Below, one piece after another: positions 25,099 through 33,413 of a stretch of DNA of 64,000 bases. Source of the DNA: Gracilimonas sp017641085 (GTDB taxonomy: Bacteria; Bacteroidota; Rhodothermia; Balneolales; Balneolaceae). The first letter of the stretch is position 1, and every line of letters begins with the position of its first letter. The notes under the pieces were generated by a model. That model did not search any database. It had not been told where the DNA came from and was given only the letters and a program-made list of their open reading frames with translations. A program made the position numbers and the translations under genes. The stretch lies in the NCBI RefSeq assembly GCF_046115515.1, contig NZ_CP175953.1; one strand, given 5' to 3'.

Positions 25099-26346
25099 TT
25101 GGAAAACGTGAAAGAAATTGATTTTGTAAGCAAGAGCACGCTGCCTAACGGACTTCGAATTGTTACCGAAAAGATTGAGTCTGTAAAAAGCGTATCGGTT
25201 GGAATTTGGGTAAAAACAGGAGGGAGACATGAAACAGCTAAACAAGCCGGAATTACTCACTTCCTTGAACACATGCTGTTTAAAGGAACTGATAAGCGTT
25301 CTTCTTTTGACATTGCGCTGAGTATGGAATCGGTAGGAGGATACCTTAACGCCTTTACTTCATCCGAATATACCTGCTATTACTCACGGTGTTTGAATAC
25401 CCAATTAGATCGTGCACTGGATGTACTTTCCGATATGGTACTTCATCCCGCTTTCCCCGAAGAAGAAATTGAGAAGGAGAAGAAAGTGGTGATAGAAGAG
25501 ATGAAGATGTACCGTGATTCTCCGGATGATTTCCTTTTTGAAGAATTCAATTCTAAGATCTTTAATGGACATGAATTAGGACGGCCGGTTTTGGGATACG
25601 AGGAAACGGTATCTGACTTTTCGCGCCAGGATCTTTACGATTATATGAAAGATCGATATTACCCGGGCAACTTACTGGTTTCAGTTGCCGGAAATGTAGA
25701 TCACGACAAAGTAGTGCAGCTGGTTACTGAGTATTTCGAAAACCTTGAGGCCAAAGACCACGATGAATCGGAGCAACCACTGCCTGAGTTCAAACCGGAA
25801 GATGTCACGCTGACCAAAGCCATAGAACAAACCCATTACATTTATGGCCGCAGAGGGCTGAATTTTGATCACAAGGACAAATACCTGCTCCTTTTGGCGA
25901 ATACTATTCTGGGTGGAGGAATGAGTTCCAGGCTGCATCAAAACGTCCGTGAGAAATACGGGTATTGCTACTCCATTCAAACTTTTAACCAGTCGTACAC
26001 CGACACCGGGTTATGGGGAATTTATGTGGGAACCGATAAGGAATATGTTGATCACGTTCGTGAACTGATCAAGAAAGAACTCAAACAAATGCAGGATGAA
26101 CAGGTTCCTGAAAAAGAGCTGGCCGAAGCCAAGTCGCAGTTAAAAGGGAAGTTGCTGCTGTCTCAGGAAAGTACCAGTAATCGCATGACCCGATTGGCTA
26201 AGAGCGAGCTATATTTTGGCCGATTTGTAACTTTGGACGAACTCGTTGAAAACATCGATTCGGTAACCGCAGAAGAAATTCAACGCTTCGTAAAAGACTT
26301 CTTCACTGAAGAAGATTTCATGGAAGCAATCCTGTTACCAGAGTAA
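25099..26346 (+). CDS. M16 family zinc peptidase
   Basis: A 415-residue protein of the processing-peptidase type (M16B). The inverted zinc motif HFLEHMLFKGT (HxxEH, about residues 54-64) is present with the downstream Glu of the family in EKKVVIEEMKMY. The C-terminal half has LANTILGGGMSSRLHQNVREKYGYCYS, the usual substrate-chamber segment. No signal peptide is visible, suggesting a cytoplasmic or moonlighting location. The start may be TTG 25099 or GTG 25108. Confidence 0.88.
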   Translation: MENVKEIDFVSKSTLPNGLRIVTEKIESVKSVSVGIWVKTGGRHETAKQAGITHFLEHMLFKGTDKRSSFDIALSMESVGGYLNAFTSSEYTCYYSRCLNTQLDRALDVLSDMVLHPAFPEEEIEKEKKVVIEEMKMYRDSPDDFLFEEFNSKIFNGHELGRPVLGYEETVSDFSRQDLYDYMKDRYYPGNLLVSVAGNVDHDKVVQLVTEYFENLEAKDHDESEQPLPEFKPEDVTLTKAIEQTHYIYGRRGLNFDHKDKYLLLLANTILGGGMSSRLHQNVREKYGYCYSIQTFNQSYTDTGLWGIYVGTDKEYVDHVRELIKKELKQMQDEQVPEKELAEAKSQLKGKLLLSQESTSNRMTRLAKSELYFGRFVTLDELVENIDSVTAEEIQRFVKDFFTEEDFMEAILLPE

Positions 26347-26401
26347 GAATTACCTTTAGAATCACATTTAACATTTAGCATTTAATAATTCAAAATTTCC
26401 A

Positions 26402-27895
26402 ATGACCTACATCAAGAAACTCGCAGATCACGTTGATAAAGAAGTAACCCTGAAAGGGTGGGTATATAATTTCAGAAGCAGCGGAAGTTTAGTTTTTATC
26501 GAGATGAGAGACGGAACCGGCATCACACAATGTGTGGTAGCTAAAGATGATGTTTCTGAATATGTATGGGAGGCAGCAACCTCTCTCAAACAAGAAAGCT
26601 CGCTGGAAGTGGTTGGAACCGTTAAAGCCGATGAAAGAAGTATTGGCGGCCACGAAATTCATGTATCAAATGTGAAGGTGTATCAGGTGGCGGAGAACTA
26701 TCCCATCACCCCAAAAGAACACGGCGTTGAGTTTCTGATGAACAACCGCCACCTGTGGTTGAGAAGCCAGAAGCAGTGGGCGGCTATGCGTGTTCGGAAT
26801 GAGATTATTTATGCTATCCATACTTTTTTCCAGAAACGGGATTTTGTGCAGATGGATTCTCCGATTTTTACCGGCAATGCAGCTGAGGGTAGTACAACCC
26901 TTTTTGAAACGGACTATTTTGAAGATAAAGCCTACCTGGCTCAAACCGGTCAGCTTTATGGCGAGGCCATGGCAATGGCTCACGGTCTGATTTATACTTT
27001 TGGCCCAACCTTCCGGGCAGAGAAGTCCAAAACACGCCGGCATTTAACAGAGTTCTGGATGATTGAGCCGGAAATGGCTTATTACGACCTGGATATGAAT
27101 ATGGATCTGGCCGAGGATATGATCAAAGCCATCGTATCTACCGTGCTGGAGAAGAGAAAGGATGAGCTGGAGATTCTGGAACGGGATACTTCATCCCTTG
27201 AAAAAACGGCCACTGAACCTTTCGAAAGAATGACTTATGACGAGGCAGTTAAAATCCTTAAGAGCGATGAAACTGCAGACATGCTGGATGAAATGGCTGA
27301 GTCGCGCAGACAGGAGCAGGTGGATCTCGAGAAAGAGTGGGAAGAAATTAAAAAAGAACACGGATCAGCTAAAAAGTGGCGTAAAGCCCAGATTGATCAG
27401 CGCATAAAAGAAATTTCAGCTCGCATTGATCAGATTGAAGAAGATCTTCGAAACATCCCAGGCTGGAAAGAATCGGCTCGTAACTTTGAGTGGGGCAATG
27501 ATCTCGGTGGCAGTGATGAAACCGTTTTGATGATGCAATACGATGTACCCCTGATTGTAACACATTGGCCGGCTGAAATTAAAGCCTTCTATATGAAGCG
27601 AGATGACACCAATAAACTTGCTCTTGGAATGGATGTTCTGGCTCCTGAAGGATACGGAGAGATTATCGGGGGAAGTCAACGTGAGGACGATCTCGAAGTG
27701 ATGGAAGAGCGCATCAAAGAAGAAGGGCTGGATAAAGAAGTATTTGAATGGTACCTCGACCTACGCCGCTTTGGCTCTGTTCCGCATTCCGGTTATGGTC
27801 TTGGTTTAGAGCGAACCGTAGCGTGGCTGTGTGGCTTATCTCACGTGCGTGAGACGATTCCATTCCCGAGAATGATGGGTCGGTTGACGCCTTAA
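26402..27895 (+). CDS. asnS: Asparaginyl-tRNA synthetase with a helical insertion
   Basis: A 497-residue class II synthetase. The N-terminal OB-fold anticodon domain (1-100) has VTLKGWVYNFRSSG; class II motif 2 is FGPTFRAEKSKTRRHLTEFWMIEPE, and motif 3 is GYGLGLERTVAWLCG near the C-terminus. About 70 residues rich in Glu, Lys and Arg (about 288-358) lie between the AVKILK helix and NFEWGNDLGG, and look like a coiled coil; E. coli AsnRS (466 aa) is shorter. Its stop overlaps the bactofilin gene's stop on the opposite strand by 4 bases. Confidence 0.92.
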   Translation: MTYIKKLADHVDKEVTLKGWVYNFRSSGSLVFIEMRDGTGITQCVVAKDDVSEYVWEAATSLKQESSLEVVGTVKADERSIGGHEIHVSNVKVYQVAENYPITPKEHGVEFLMNNRHLWLRSQKQWAAMRVRNEIIYAIHTFFQKRDFVQMDSPIFTGNAAEGSTTLFETDYFEDKAYLAQTGQLYGEAMAMAHGLIYTFGPTFRAEKSKTRRHLTEFWMIEPEMAYYDLDMNMDLAEDMIKAIVSTVLEKRKDELEILERDTSSLEKTATEPFERMTYDEAVKILKSDETADMLDEMAESRRQEQVDLEKEWEEIKKEHGSAKKWRKAQIDQRIKEISARIDQIEEDLRNIPGWKESARNFEWGNDLGGSDETVLMMQYDVPLIVTHWPAEIKAFYMKRDDTNKLALGMDVLAPEGYGEIIGGSQREDDLEVMEERIKEEGLDKEVFEWYLDLRRFGSVPHSGYGLGLERTVAWLCGLSHVRETIPFPRMMGRLTP

Positions 27896-28887
27896 TTTCC
27901 TACATAAGAATAAACCCGGGCAGGACTGCTCACCAATTCTGCATCTTTCTTTAAAGCCGCTTGCAGCTGTTCGGGTACTATTTCTACGGCAATGCTTTGT
28001 ACGTCGTCTTCTACCTGCTGAACCAGGACGATATTTCCCAGGATGACTGCAAACTCATCAAATTGCTTGAAAAACTGAACCAGATTATCTGCTGCGTTTT
28101 GCAGTGATGAGTTGGCATCAGTATTTCCTTTGTTGAGTAACGATGTTTCCAGGCTTTCTTTTCCTTTTATGTACAAATCCCTGATGTTATTTTCCGTGTC
28201 AGAGCTTTTTCTTACGTAAGTCAGTTTTTGGAAGAAGGAATCCAGTACCGGTTCGTCAAAGATTTCGAGTTCAAATCCAAGTTCCTGCATAAAGTTTTCG
28301 CAGGTTGACTTAATTTCATCAGCTTGATTTTTGTCCGTATCAGCAGAAGGAATTCCAATATATACGTTCCCTATAAAACGAGATTGAGGAGCTTTTTTCT
28401 CTTCCTGCCCAAAAGGAGAGGTGGTTTCAGATGCTTCTTTATCTTCACCGTTTGTCTCTGAATCCGAGATGGCTTCTTTTGCTTTCTTAACGGCCTGTTT
28501 GATTTCAGGACGCTTTGGCTCTTTGGTGAGCTTGGCGTTCATTACATCCACATCGGGCCCAACGCTTACAATCCCGATTACCTCAGCATCCTCGTTTACT
28601 GAAATTTTCTTGGAAAATATAAATCCATCAATCACAGCTGTGGATGTCACCTTAATATGATCTTTAATTCGGAGTTCTCCGGTAAAGCGCCCTTCAAGAA
28701 TAGCTTCCTGTGCAACCACAGTCCCTGTTATTCGCCCGGTATCGGTTAGAATCAGTTTTCTCTTAGCATTAATATCGCCGTCTACAGTTCCGGCAATACG
28801 GATATCTGATTCTGTCTGAATGTTAGCTGAAACGCTGGTGCCCTTCGTAATATTAGTTACCGATCCCACCTTGTTTTGTTCGTCCAC
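27892..28887 (-). CDS. Bactofilin with a long C-terminal extension
   Basis: Residues about 10-115 are a bactofilin beta-helix: regularly spaced small-residue and hydrophobic repeats such as VSANIQTESDIRIAGTVDGD and GRITGTVVAQEAILEGRFTGE. Bactofilins form cytoskeletal filaments tied to cell shape. Unlike typical short members, this protein continues for about 160 residues (170-331) with a Lys/Glu-rich linker and a separate domain containing GFELEIFDEPVLDSFFQK that I do not recognise. A second bactofilin gene lies just upstream on the same strand. Confidence 0.8.
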   Translation of the reverse strand: MDEQNKVGSVTNITKGTSVSANIQTESDIRIAGTVDGDINAKRKLILTDTGRITGTVVAQEAILEGRFTGELRIKDHIKVTSTAVIDGFIFSKKISVNEDAEVIGIVSVGPDVDVMNAKLTKEPKRPEIKQAVKKAKEAISDSETNGEDKEASETTSPFGQEEKKAPQSRFIGNVYIGIPSADTDKNQADEIKSTCENFMQELGFELEIFDEPVLDSFFQKLTYVRKSSDTENNIRDLYIKGKESLETSLLNKGNTDANSSLQNAADNLVQFFKQFDEFAVILGNIVLVQQVEDDVQSIAVEIVPEQLQAALKKDAELVSSPARVYSYVGN

Positions 28888-28977
28888 GAAATACCAATTA
28901 GTTAACCTTGATCGAATCCTTAAAATATTGAATACAGATCAATTTATTTATATAGAAAACAAAAAAATAAACCGGGT

Positions 28978-29463
28978 CTAAGTATTGGTTTCTTCTTTGT
29001 TTTTATCGCCAGCCCCTTCTTTTCTAACAATTTGTGAATCATTAGCAGGGATTGATACATTCGGGCCAACCTGAAAGGAACCTTTTACCTGTGCACCGTT
29101 CTCGATAGTGAGCTTTTGGGTAAATATTTTTCCATCAACAATGGCTGAGGCCCGCAGCACCAATGATTCAGTAGCTTTTACATCTCCGGATACGGAACCG
29201 GAAATATCGGCATAAGGGGAATGAATACTGCCATTCACTTTACCTGATTCAGTCAGCATCACTTTCTTTTTGGATTCAATCTTACCATCTACGGCGCCGG
29301 CAATACGCACGTCATCCTCACAAAACATATCGGCCGTTATTTCGGTGGACTTTGTAATGTAGGTGATGGAAGGGGCGGAACCGCTTTTGGAATTAGAGTT
29401 ATTGTTCGATGTGTTTTTCACGGGGGTAGATTTTCTCTTAAGCATAGTAACTATTCCAACCAT
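28978..29463 (-). CDS. Bactofilin
   Basis: A 161-residue protein with the bactofilin beta-helix at about 35-135: DDVRIAGAVDGKIESKKKVM, GKVNGSIHSPYADISGSVSG, ESLVLRASAIVDGKIFTQK. The N-terminus is Ser/Asn-rich and disordered-looking. A start at ATG 29445 (giving MLKRKS) is equally likely. It is transcribed towards the larger bactofilin gene 90 bases downstream, so both probably belong to one unit and may copolymerise. Confidence 0.85.
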   Translation of the reverse strand: MVGIVTMLKRKSTPVKNTSNNNSNSKSGSAPSITYITKSTEITADMFCEDDVRIAGAVDGKIESKKKVMLTESGKVNGSIHSPYADISGSVSGDVKATESLVLRASAIVDGKIFTQKLTIENGAQVKGSFQVGPNVSIPANDSQIVRKEGAGDKNKEETNT

Positions 29464-29615
29464 ACACTAAGGTAAATGTTCCCGCATATCAATTAAGTTT
29501 TTGGTGCAATAAACAGACGAACGCGCAAACCTCTGTTGGTCTCTTGTAGGTTCTTTCTTCAAAAGAAAACACCATTTTGATAGTCATGATTTTGAGCTCA
29601 AAACCGAAGAAAAAA

Positions 29616-29656
29616 TCAAAAAAATCCACAGTATCCGTTTTATCCGTGTTCCATTA
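29616..29656. repeat. Dispersed degenerate repeat (TATCCGT/ATCCGTGTTCC type), copy 1
   Basis: AATCCACAGTATCCGTTTTATCCGTGTTCCATT has the same order of words as sequences at about 42252-42287 and 42943-42995. Such ATCCGTG repeats are recurrent non-coding junk in Bacteroidota-like genomes. No coding or terminator role is evident. Confidence 0.4.
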
Positions 29657-29718
29657 ACTAAAGCCGGAATAAGGAATACAGCACTAAAAAAACTCAAAAA
29701 CAAAATGGAATTTGGTGC

Positions 29719-30810
29719 ATGTTATTTGGAATTTCCACCGCGATGGCACGAAAACCAAACAGTAACCAGATTTATCAACAGGTAGTCGGAGAAATTAACT
29801 CCGGTAACCTCAAACCCATCTACTATCTATACGGGGAAGAGGATTTTTATCTGGACCAGCTGCTGGAACGGTTCTCGAAAATCATTCCGCCTGAGCAAAA
29901 AGATTTTAATTTCGATTTGCTATACGGACAGGAAGTGACGCCGGCACAAGCTCTTTCCATTGCCCGCAGCTTCCCAATGATGGCCGAACGAAGAGTCCTT
30001 ATTATCCGCAACTTCCTGCAATTAAGTAAGGGCGGGAGTGAAGACGGCTCACCGGCGGGGCACATAAATGATTTTATCCCTTATATAGAACAACCCAATC
30101 CCTCCACAATCCTGGTTTGTTTTGATACAAAGAAACCGGCAGGAAACACCAACATCGGTAAGGCCCTGAAAAAAGATAAGAAGGTTGGGTTCCATGAATT
30201 TGAACGCATGGCCGATTACCTGATCCCGGATTGGGTGATTGATTGGGTTCGAAGCCATCATTCCAAAGAAATTGAGCCGGCAGCAGCCCAGTTGTTGTCT
30301 CAGTTTGTGGGTAATAACCTGCAGTTACTGTCCACAGAAATAGATAAAGTGTGCACTTTTGTGGACACTTCTGATACCGTTTCAGAGACCGATGTAAAAA
30401 AAATAATCGGCTCATATCGCGAATTTACTGCCATAGAGCTCAAAGAGGCCATTGTTAAGCGAAATCTGGAACAATCCTTATATATCTCGGAACAGATGTT
30501 GCAACACACTAAATCAGACACGGGAGAATTAATTCGTCTCGTGGGGTTCTTTAACAGTGTGTTTGTAAATGTCTGGCAGATTTTGAGGCTCTCCGAAAAG
30601 GGGTTTGCTAAAAATCAGATCCAGAGCGAGTTAGGGATCGGCAGCAGCTGGTACTTTAACAAACTCTGGGAAGATGCCTCAAACTTTCGCTACAGCGATA
30701 TGCCCCGGATATTTGAAGCCTTGCTGGATGCAGATCGCTCCATCAAAGGGTTCAGCACTTTAGACTCCACTTCGATTTTATTCTTCCTGGTCAAGCGAAT
30801 CATCGGGTAG
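29719..30810 (+). CDS. holA: DNA polymerase III subunit delta
   Basis: A 363-residue clamp-loader subunit. The N-terminal AAA-like fold shows LKPIYYLYGEEDFYLDQLLERF; the central part has QLLSQFVGNNLQLLSTEIDKVC and the C-terminal collar helices follow. The usual length is about 340. HolA has no active P-loop, which fits. The start may be ATG 29719 or ATG 29743 (MARKPNS), the latter agreeing better with family length. Confidence 0.85.
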   Translation: MLFGISTAMARKPNSNQIYQQVVGEINSGNLKPIYYLYGEEDFYLDQLLERFSKIIPPEQKDFNFDLLYGQEVTPAQALSIARSFPMMAERRVLIIRNFLQLSKGGSEDGSPAGHINDFIPYIEQPNPSTILVCFDTKKPAGNTNIGKALKKDKKVGFHEFERMADYLIPDWVIDWVRSHHSKEIEPAAAQLLSQFVGNNLQLLSTEIDKVCTFVDTSDTVSETDVKKIIGSYREFTAIELKEAIVKRNLEQSLYISEQMLQHTKSDTGELIRLVGFFNSVFVNVWQILRLSEKGFAKNQIQSELGIGSSWYFNKLWEDASNFRYSDMPRIFEALLDADRSIKGFSTLDSTSILFFLVKRIIG

Positions 30811-30860
30811 TATCGATTCGCTCATCATAAGAATCGAAACTAAAATTGTGGAGTTTACTA

Positions 30861-31475
30861 ATGGAAGCGTTTCAAGCGGCATCGGTCAAAAACTATGACG
30901 ACGAAGATTTAATGGAGTATTTCCAAAACGGAAAAGAACTGGCTTTTAATGAATTGGTGTACCGGTACCAGGATCGTCTTCACAACTTTTTGTATCGCTA
31001 TACTCATAACCATCAGGACTGTGAAGACCTGGTGCAGGAAACGTTCCTGAGAGTTCACAAGAGCAAGCATTCTTACGAGCGTATTGCCAAATTTTCGACC
31101 TGGATGTACACCATTGCGCTAAACCTTGCCAAAAGTTTGTATAAAAAGAAGCAACGAATGTATAAGGTGTCAATTCACAAAGATGAATCTGACCCCGATG
31201 ATCGAGAGCTTCTCCTGGAGGATGCTACTATCCTTCAGGACGATGCTCTTCATGAGAAATTATGCATGGAGCAGTTGGAGAAAGCCCTGATGGAACTACC
31301 GGAAGATTTCCGCGAAGTAATCATACTCAGAGACCTTCAGCAACTTTCCTATGAAGAAATCTCTGATATCACGGACATCCCGATGGGAACCGTGAAATCA
31401 CGAATTAACCGCGGAAGGGCTCAAATCCAGGCTTTAATCAAAGATTATGTGCAGCTGGGAACAAACGCCGCATAA
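30861..31475 (+). CDS. ECF-type RNA polymerase sigma factor
   Basis: A 204-residue sigma-70 family factor. ATG 30861 follows GGAG at 7 bases and is preferred over TTG 30846. Region 2 has FNELVYRYQDRLHNFLYRYTHN and CEDLVQETFLRVHK; region 4 has LPEDFREVIILRDLQQLSYEEISDITDIPMGTVKSRINRGR, an HTH. The following gene looks like its anti-sigma partner, which is broken here. The signal it responds to is unknown. Confidence 0.9.
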   Translation: MEAFQAASVKNYDDEDLMEYFQNGKELAFNELVYRYQDRLHNFLYRYTHNHQDCEDLVQETFLRVHKSKHSYERIAKFSTWMYTIALNLAKSLYKKKQRMYKVSIHKDESDPDDRELLLEDATILQDDALHEKLCMEQLEKALMELPEDFREVIILRDLQQLSYEEISDITDIPMGTVKSRINRGRAQIQALIKDYVQLGTNAA

Positions 31476-31483
31476 TTGAATTA

Positions 31484-31518
31484 AAGGGGAGTGAAGACTC
31501 ATTTAGCAAACTCCCCTT
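31484..31518 (+). promoter_or_regulatory. Hairpin abutting the start of the small downstream gene
   Basis: AAGGGGAGT (31484-31492) pairs perfectly with ACTCCCCTT (31510-31518); the right arm ends at the base before the ATG at 31519. The left arm GGGGAG is the only SD-like sequence, so folding would hide it and place the stem against the start codon. This suggests translational control or attenuation between the sigma and anti-sigma genes; a T-run follows in the coding region. Confidence 0.5.
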
Positions 31519-31707
31519 ATGGATAATTTTTTAGATAAAGAATACCATCCGGTAATAGAAGATTTCATCACCGATTATGTGGACGGTGAAATGGGCTCGG
31601 TCGAGAGAGCTACTTTTGAAGAAGTGCTGGTTCATGATGATGACCTTCGTGAACTGGCATTTTCTGCGAAAGAGGGAAAAAGCTGCTTTCACAATTCAGG
31701 GAAGTGA
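31519..31707 (+). pseudogene. Anti-sigma-like gene, frameshifted (copy 1)
   Basis: The first 52 residues (VIEDFITDYVDGEMGSVERA...) resemble short anti-sigma N-terminal domains, without the zinc His/Cys residues. The sequence then reads KSCFHNSGK and stops. The near-identical copy at 32430-32634 continues as GKKLLSQFMEVKAGDDFMEK; the difference is one missing A in an A-run, so this copy is frameshifted and truncated. It follows the sigma gene by 43 bases. Its normal product would be about 82 residues and probably binds the sigma factor. Confidence 0.65.
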
Positions 31708-31820
31708 AAGCCGGAGATGGTTTCATGGAAAAGCTGATAAAGAAAATCAGTTAATCAAAAGCTCAGGGATACACTTATTCCCGGAGCTTTTTGTTTTGGG
31801 AAATAAGTGGGAGCGAAGGT
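31551..31820. repeat. 270-bp direct repeat, copy 1
   Basis: This segment matches 32430-32700 with about 16 differences including one 1-base indel (roughly 94% identical by eye). It covers the anti-sigma-like gene, its terminator hairpin and the last codons of the opposite-strand gene. Confidence 0.85.
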
Positions 31821-32369
31821 GAAAAAAGGCTTTTCATATTCACCATTGTACTCTCGTACATTCTCAGCTGATTTAAAATAATCGTATACCCAGCTGTAGA
31901 GAATAATTCCTGCTCCGCCGATTATCAGACTTTTCGGGAAAAAACCGATACTACGGTCTCCATCATCCGAATGAGGGGAAAAGATATATTCAAAAAGTCC
32001 TAAATAAGTTCCTACTACCATCAGTCCAAAGCCACCAGAACGGAGGCTTATTCCCTTAACTACAGATTCAAAGTTTTCGGCATATACGTTTCCTGCTGAA
32101 GGGCCAAAGACAATTCCTGTTGTAATCATGATAAAGCCGAAGTCTGATTTTCTGAAAACAGAACCAATCAAAATGGCTGTTGATGGAACAGCAACGGTTA
32201 ACATTTTTGCTGTTTTTTCACTCTTAGGCTTAAATGATATTAATTCATCCGGATGAGGAGGGGGAATTTGATTAACACTGGGTTTTTCATCAACAAGAGG
32301 ATTGTATTGTGCAGTTGCTAAAACAGGCAGAAGTATTGCAACAAGTAAAGGGATTATAAGTCTCTCCAT
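31755..32369 (-). CDS. Exported or membrane protein of unknown family (paralogue 1)
   Basis: A 204-residue protein with a signal peptide (MERLIIPLLVAILLPVLATAQ) and three or more hydrophobic segments (about 55-75, 80-95, 110-130, 145-165). It ends with FTFAPTYFPKQKAPGISVSLSF, like the end of a beta-barrel or exported lipid-associated protein. I do not recognise the family. It is a paralogue of the gene at 32635-33273, sharing GIVFGPSAGNVYAEN and the C-terminus. It converges on the frameshifted anti-sigma-like gene. Confidence 0.75.
   Translation of the reverse strand: MERLIIPLLVAILLPVLATAQYNPLVDEKPSVNQIPPPHPDELISFKPKSEKTAKMLTVAVPSTAILIGSVFRKSDFGFIMITTGIVFGPSAGNVYAENFESVVKGISLRSGGFGLMVVGTYLGLFEYIFSPHSDDGDRSIGFFPKSLIIGGAGIILYSWVYDYFKSAENVREYNGEYEKPFFTFAPTYFPKQKAPGISVSLSF
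31757..31792. terminator. Bidirectional terminator inside a coding sequence
   Basis: AAAGCTCAGGGA pairs with TCCCGGAGCTTT (one mismatch) followed by TTTTGTTTT, starting a few bases after the anti-sigma stop. The hairpin lies inside the last codons of the opposite-strand gene, so one sequence serves as terminator and as coding sequence. The same design recurs at 32637-32672. Confidence 0.6.
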
Positions 32370-32429
32370 AACATCACCATGTTGTTTAAATCATTACCAA
32401 GATATTAATTCACAGAAAAGAATCCACCC

Positions 32430-32634
32430 GGTAATAGAAGATTTCATCAGCGATTATATGGACGATGAAATGGGCTCGGTCGAGAGAGCTACTTTTGAAG
32501 AAGTGCTGGTTCACGATGATGACCTTCGTGAGCTGGCATTTTCTGCGAAAGAAGGAAAAAAACTGCTTTCACAGTTCATGGAAGTGAAGGCCGGAGATGA
32601 TTTCATGGAAAAGCTGATGAAGAAAATCAGTTGA
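32430..32634 (+). pseudogene. Anti-sigma-like gene without a normal start (copy 2)
   Basis: This copy keeps the full C-terminal part (KKLLSQFMEVKAGDDFMEKLMKKIS) that copy 1 lost, but its 5' end is replaced by AAGATATTAATTCAC-type sequence, leaving no start codon at the normal place. The first usable ATG is 32459, which would remove about 10 residues of the core. So neither copy encodes the whole protein. Its stop (TGA 32632-32634) directly abuts the stop of the opposite-strand gene. Confidence 0.55.
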
Positions 32635-33273
32635 TCAAAAGCTCAGGGATACACTTATTCCCGGGGCTTTTTCTTTTGGGAAATAAGTGGGAGCGAAGGT
32701 AAACTCCACAGGTTGCTTTTCCTCATTGTATTTTCTCACATTCGCCATGGAGTTGAATAGATCATAAAAGGTACTGTAAACAAGCAAAGCAGAACCTCCA
32801 AAGAATAGTGCAGCAGCAGTAATCTCGCTAAAGCCATCTAAGTCTTTTCTAACTCCACCATAAGGTTCATTGCCTAACTGATTTAATAAACCCATATAAG
32901 CACCAACAGTAATCATTCCTCCACTTATAGCTCTTGTTACAATACCTTTACCTACAGCTTTGGGATTTTCGGCGTACATATTTCCTGCGGATGGTCCGAT
33001 GATAATCCCGCCTACGGCTAAAACCGCTCCAGGCATATTACTGTCATTTTTAAGTAAGGCCTGTCCGGCAATAAATGAAACAGTTGGTACCGCCGCTGAC
33101 AAAAGAAATGCAACTCCTTCTTTTTTAGGTTTAAACTCCTCCGTGGAAAAGCGGATAAAATTTTTATCAATATTCGTATTGGTAGGTGAGGAAGTTGCTA
33201 ATGGGTTGTATTGAGCAGCAACCACAGTGGGAATGAAAACGATGAGAAGAAAATGAAATGTAAATCTCTTCAT
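32635..33273 (-). CDS. Exported or membrane protein of unknown family (paralogue 2)
   Basis: A 212-residue protein with a signal peptide (MKRFTFHFLLIVFIPTVVAAQ) and several hydrophobic stretches, related to the protein at 31755-32369: GIIIGPSAGNMYAENPK and the end FTFAPTYFPKEKAPGISVSLSF. The two share gene order with an anti-sigma-like gene on the opposite strand, so the pair arose by tandem duplication. The function is not known; a cell-envelope role for sigma-factor-controlled proteins is plausible but inferred. Confidence 0.75.
   Translation of the reverse strand: MKRFTFHFLLIVFIPTVVAAQYNPLATSSPTNTNIDKNFIRFSTEEFKPKKEGVAFLLSAAVPTVSFIAGQALLKNDSNMPGAVLAVGGIIIGPSAGNMYAENPKAVGKGIVTRAISGGMITVGAYMGLLNQLGNEPYGGVRKDLDGFSEITAAALFFGGSALLVYSTFYDLFNSMANVRKYNEEKQPVEFTFAPTYFPKEKAPGISVSLSF
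32637..32672. terminator. Terminator hairpin (second copy of 31757-31792)
   Basis: AAAGCTCAGGGA pairs with CCCGGGGCTTT-like sequence with mismatches, followed by TTTTCTTTT. As in the first copy it is embedded in the last codons of the opposite-strand gene and follows the anti-sigma-like stop at once. Confidence 0.5.
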
Positions 33274-33302
33274 AATAAGGCCTTACTGATTAAATGTTAT
33301 TT

Positions 33303-33331
33303 AAGATATTAATTCACTGAAAAGAATCCAC
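33303..33331. repeat. Duplication-boundary repeat
   Basis: AAGATATTAATTCAC-x-GAAAAGAATCCACC occurs here and at 32399-32427, one mismatch apart, just outside the start of each paralogous opposite-strand gene. It marks the unit length (about 904 bp) of the tandem duplication. Confidence 0.6.
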
Positions 33332-33413
33332 CAAATCCGGGAAATTATTGGATGGTGAAACTCTGCTTAAAATCACTTTACTTAGAGCCAATCATTAACA
33401 AAAAAATATTCCC

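Larger units (their letters stand above)
32430..32700. repeat. 270-bp direct repeat, copy 2
   Basis: It is the partner of 31551-31820, 879-880 bases away in the same orientation. The intervening opposite-strand genes are much more divergent than the repeat, which suggests recent gene conversion between the ends. Confidence 0.85.

Noticed and set aside
32302..32429. 5' part of a frame leading into anti-sigma-like copy 2
   Set aside because: These residues come from the reverse of the neighbouring gene's signal peptide region, not from a real N-terminus.
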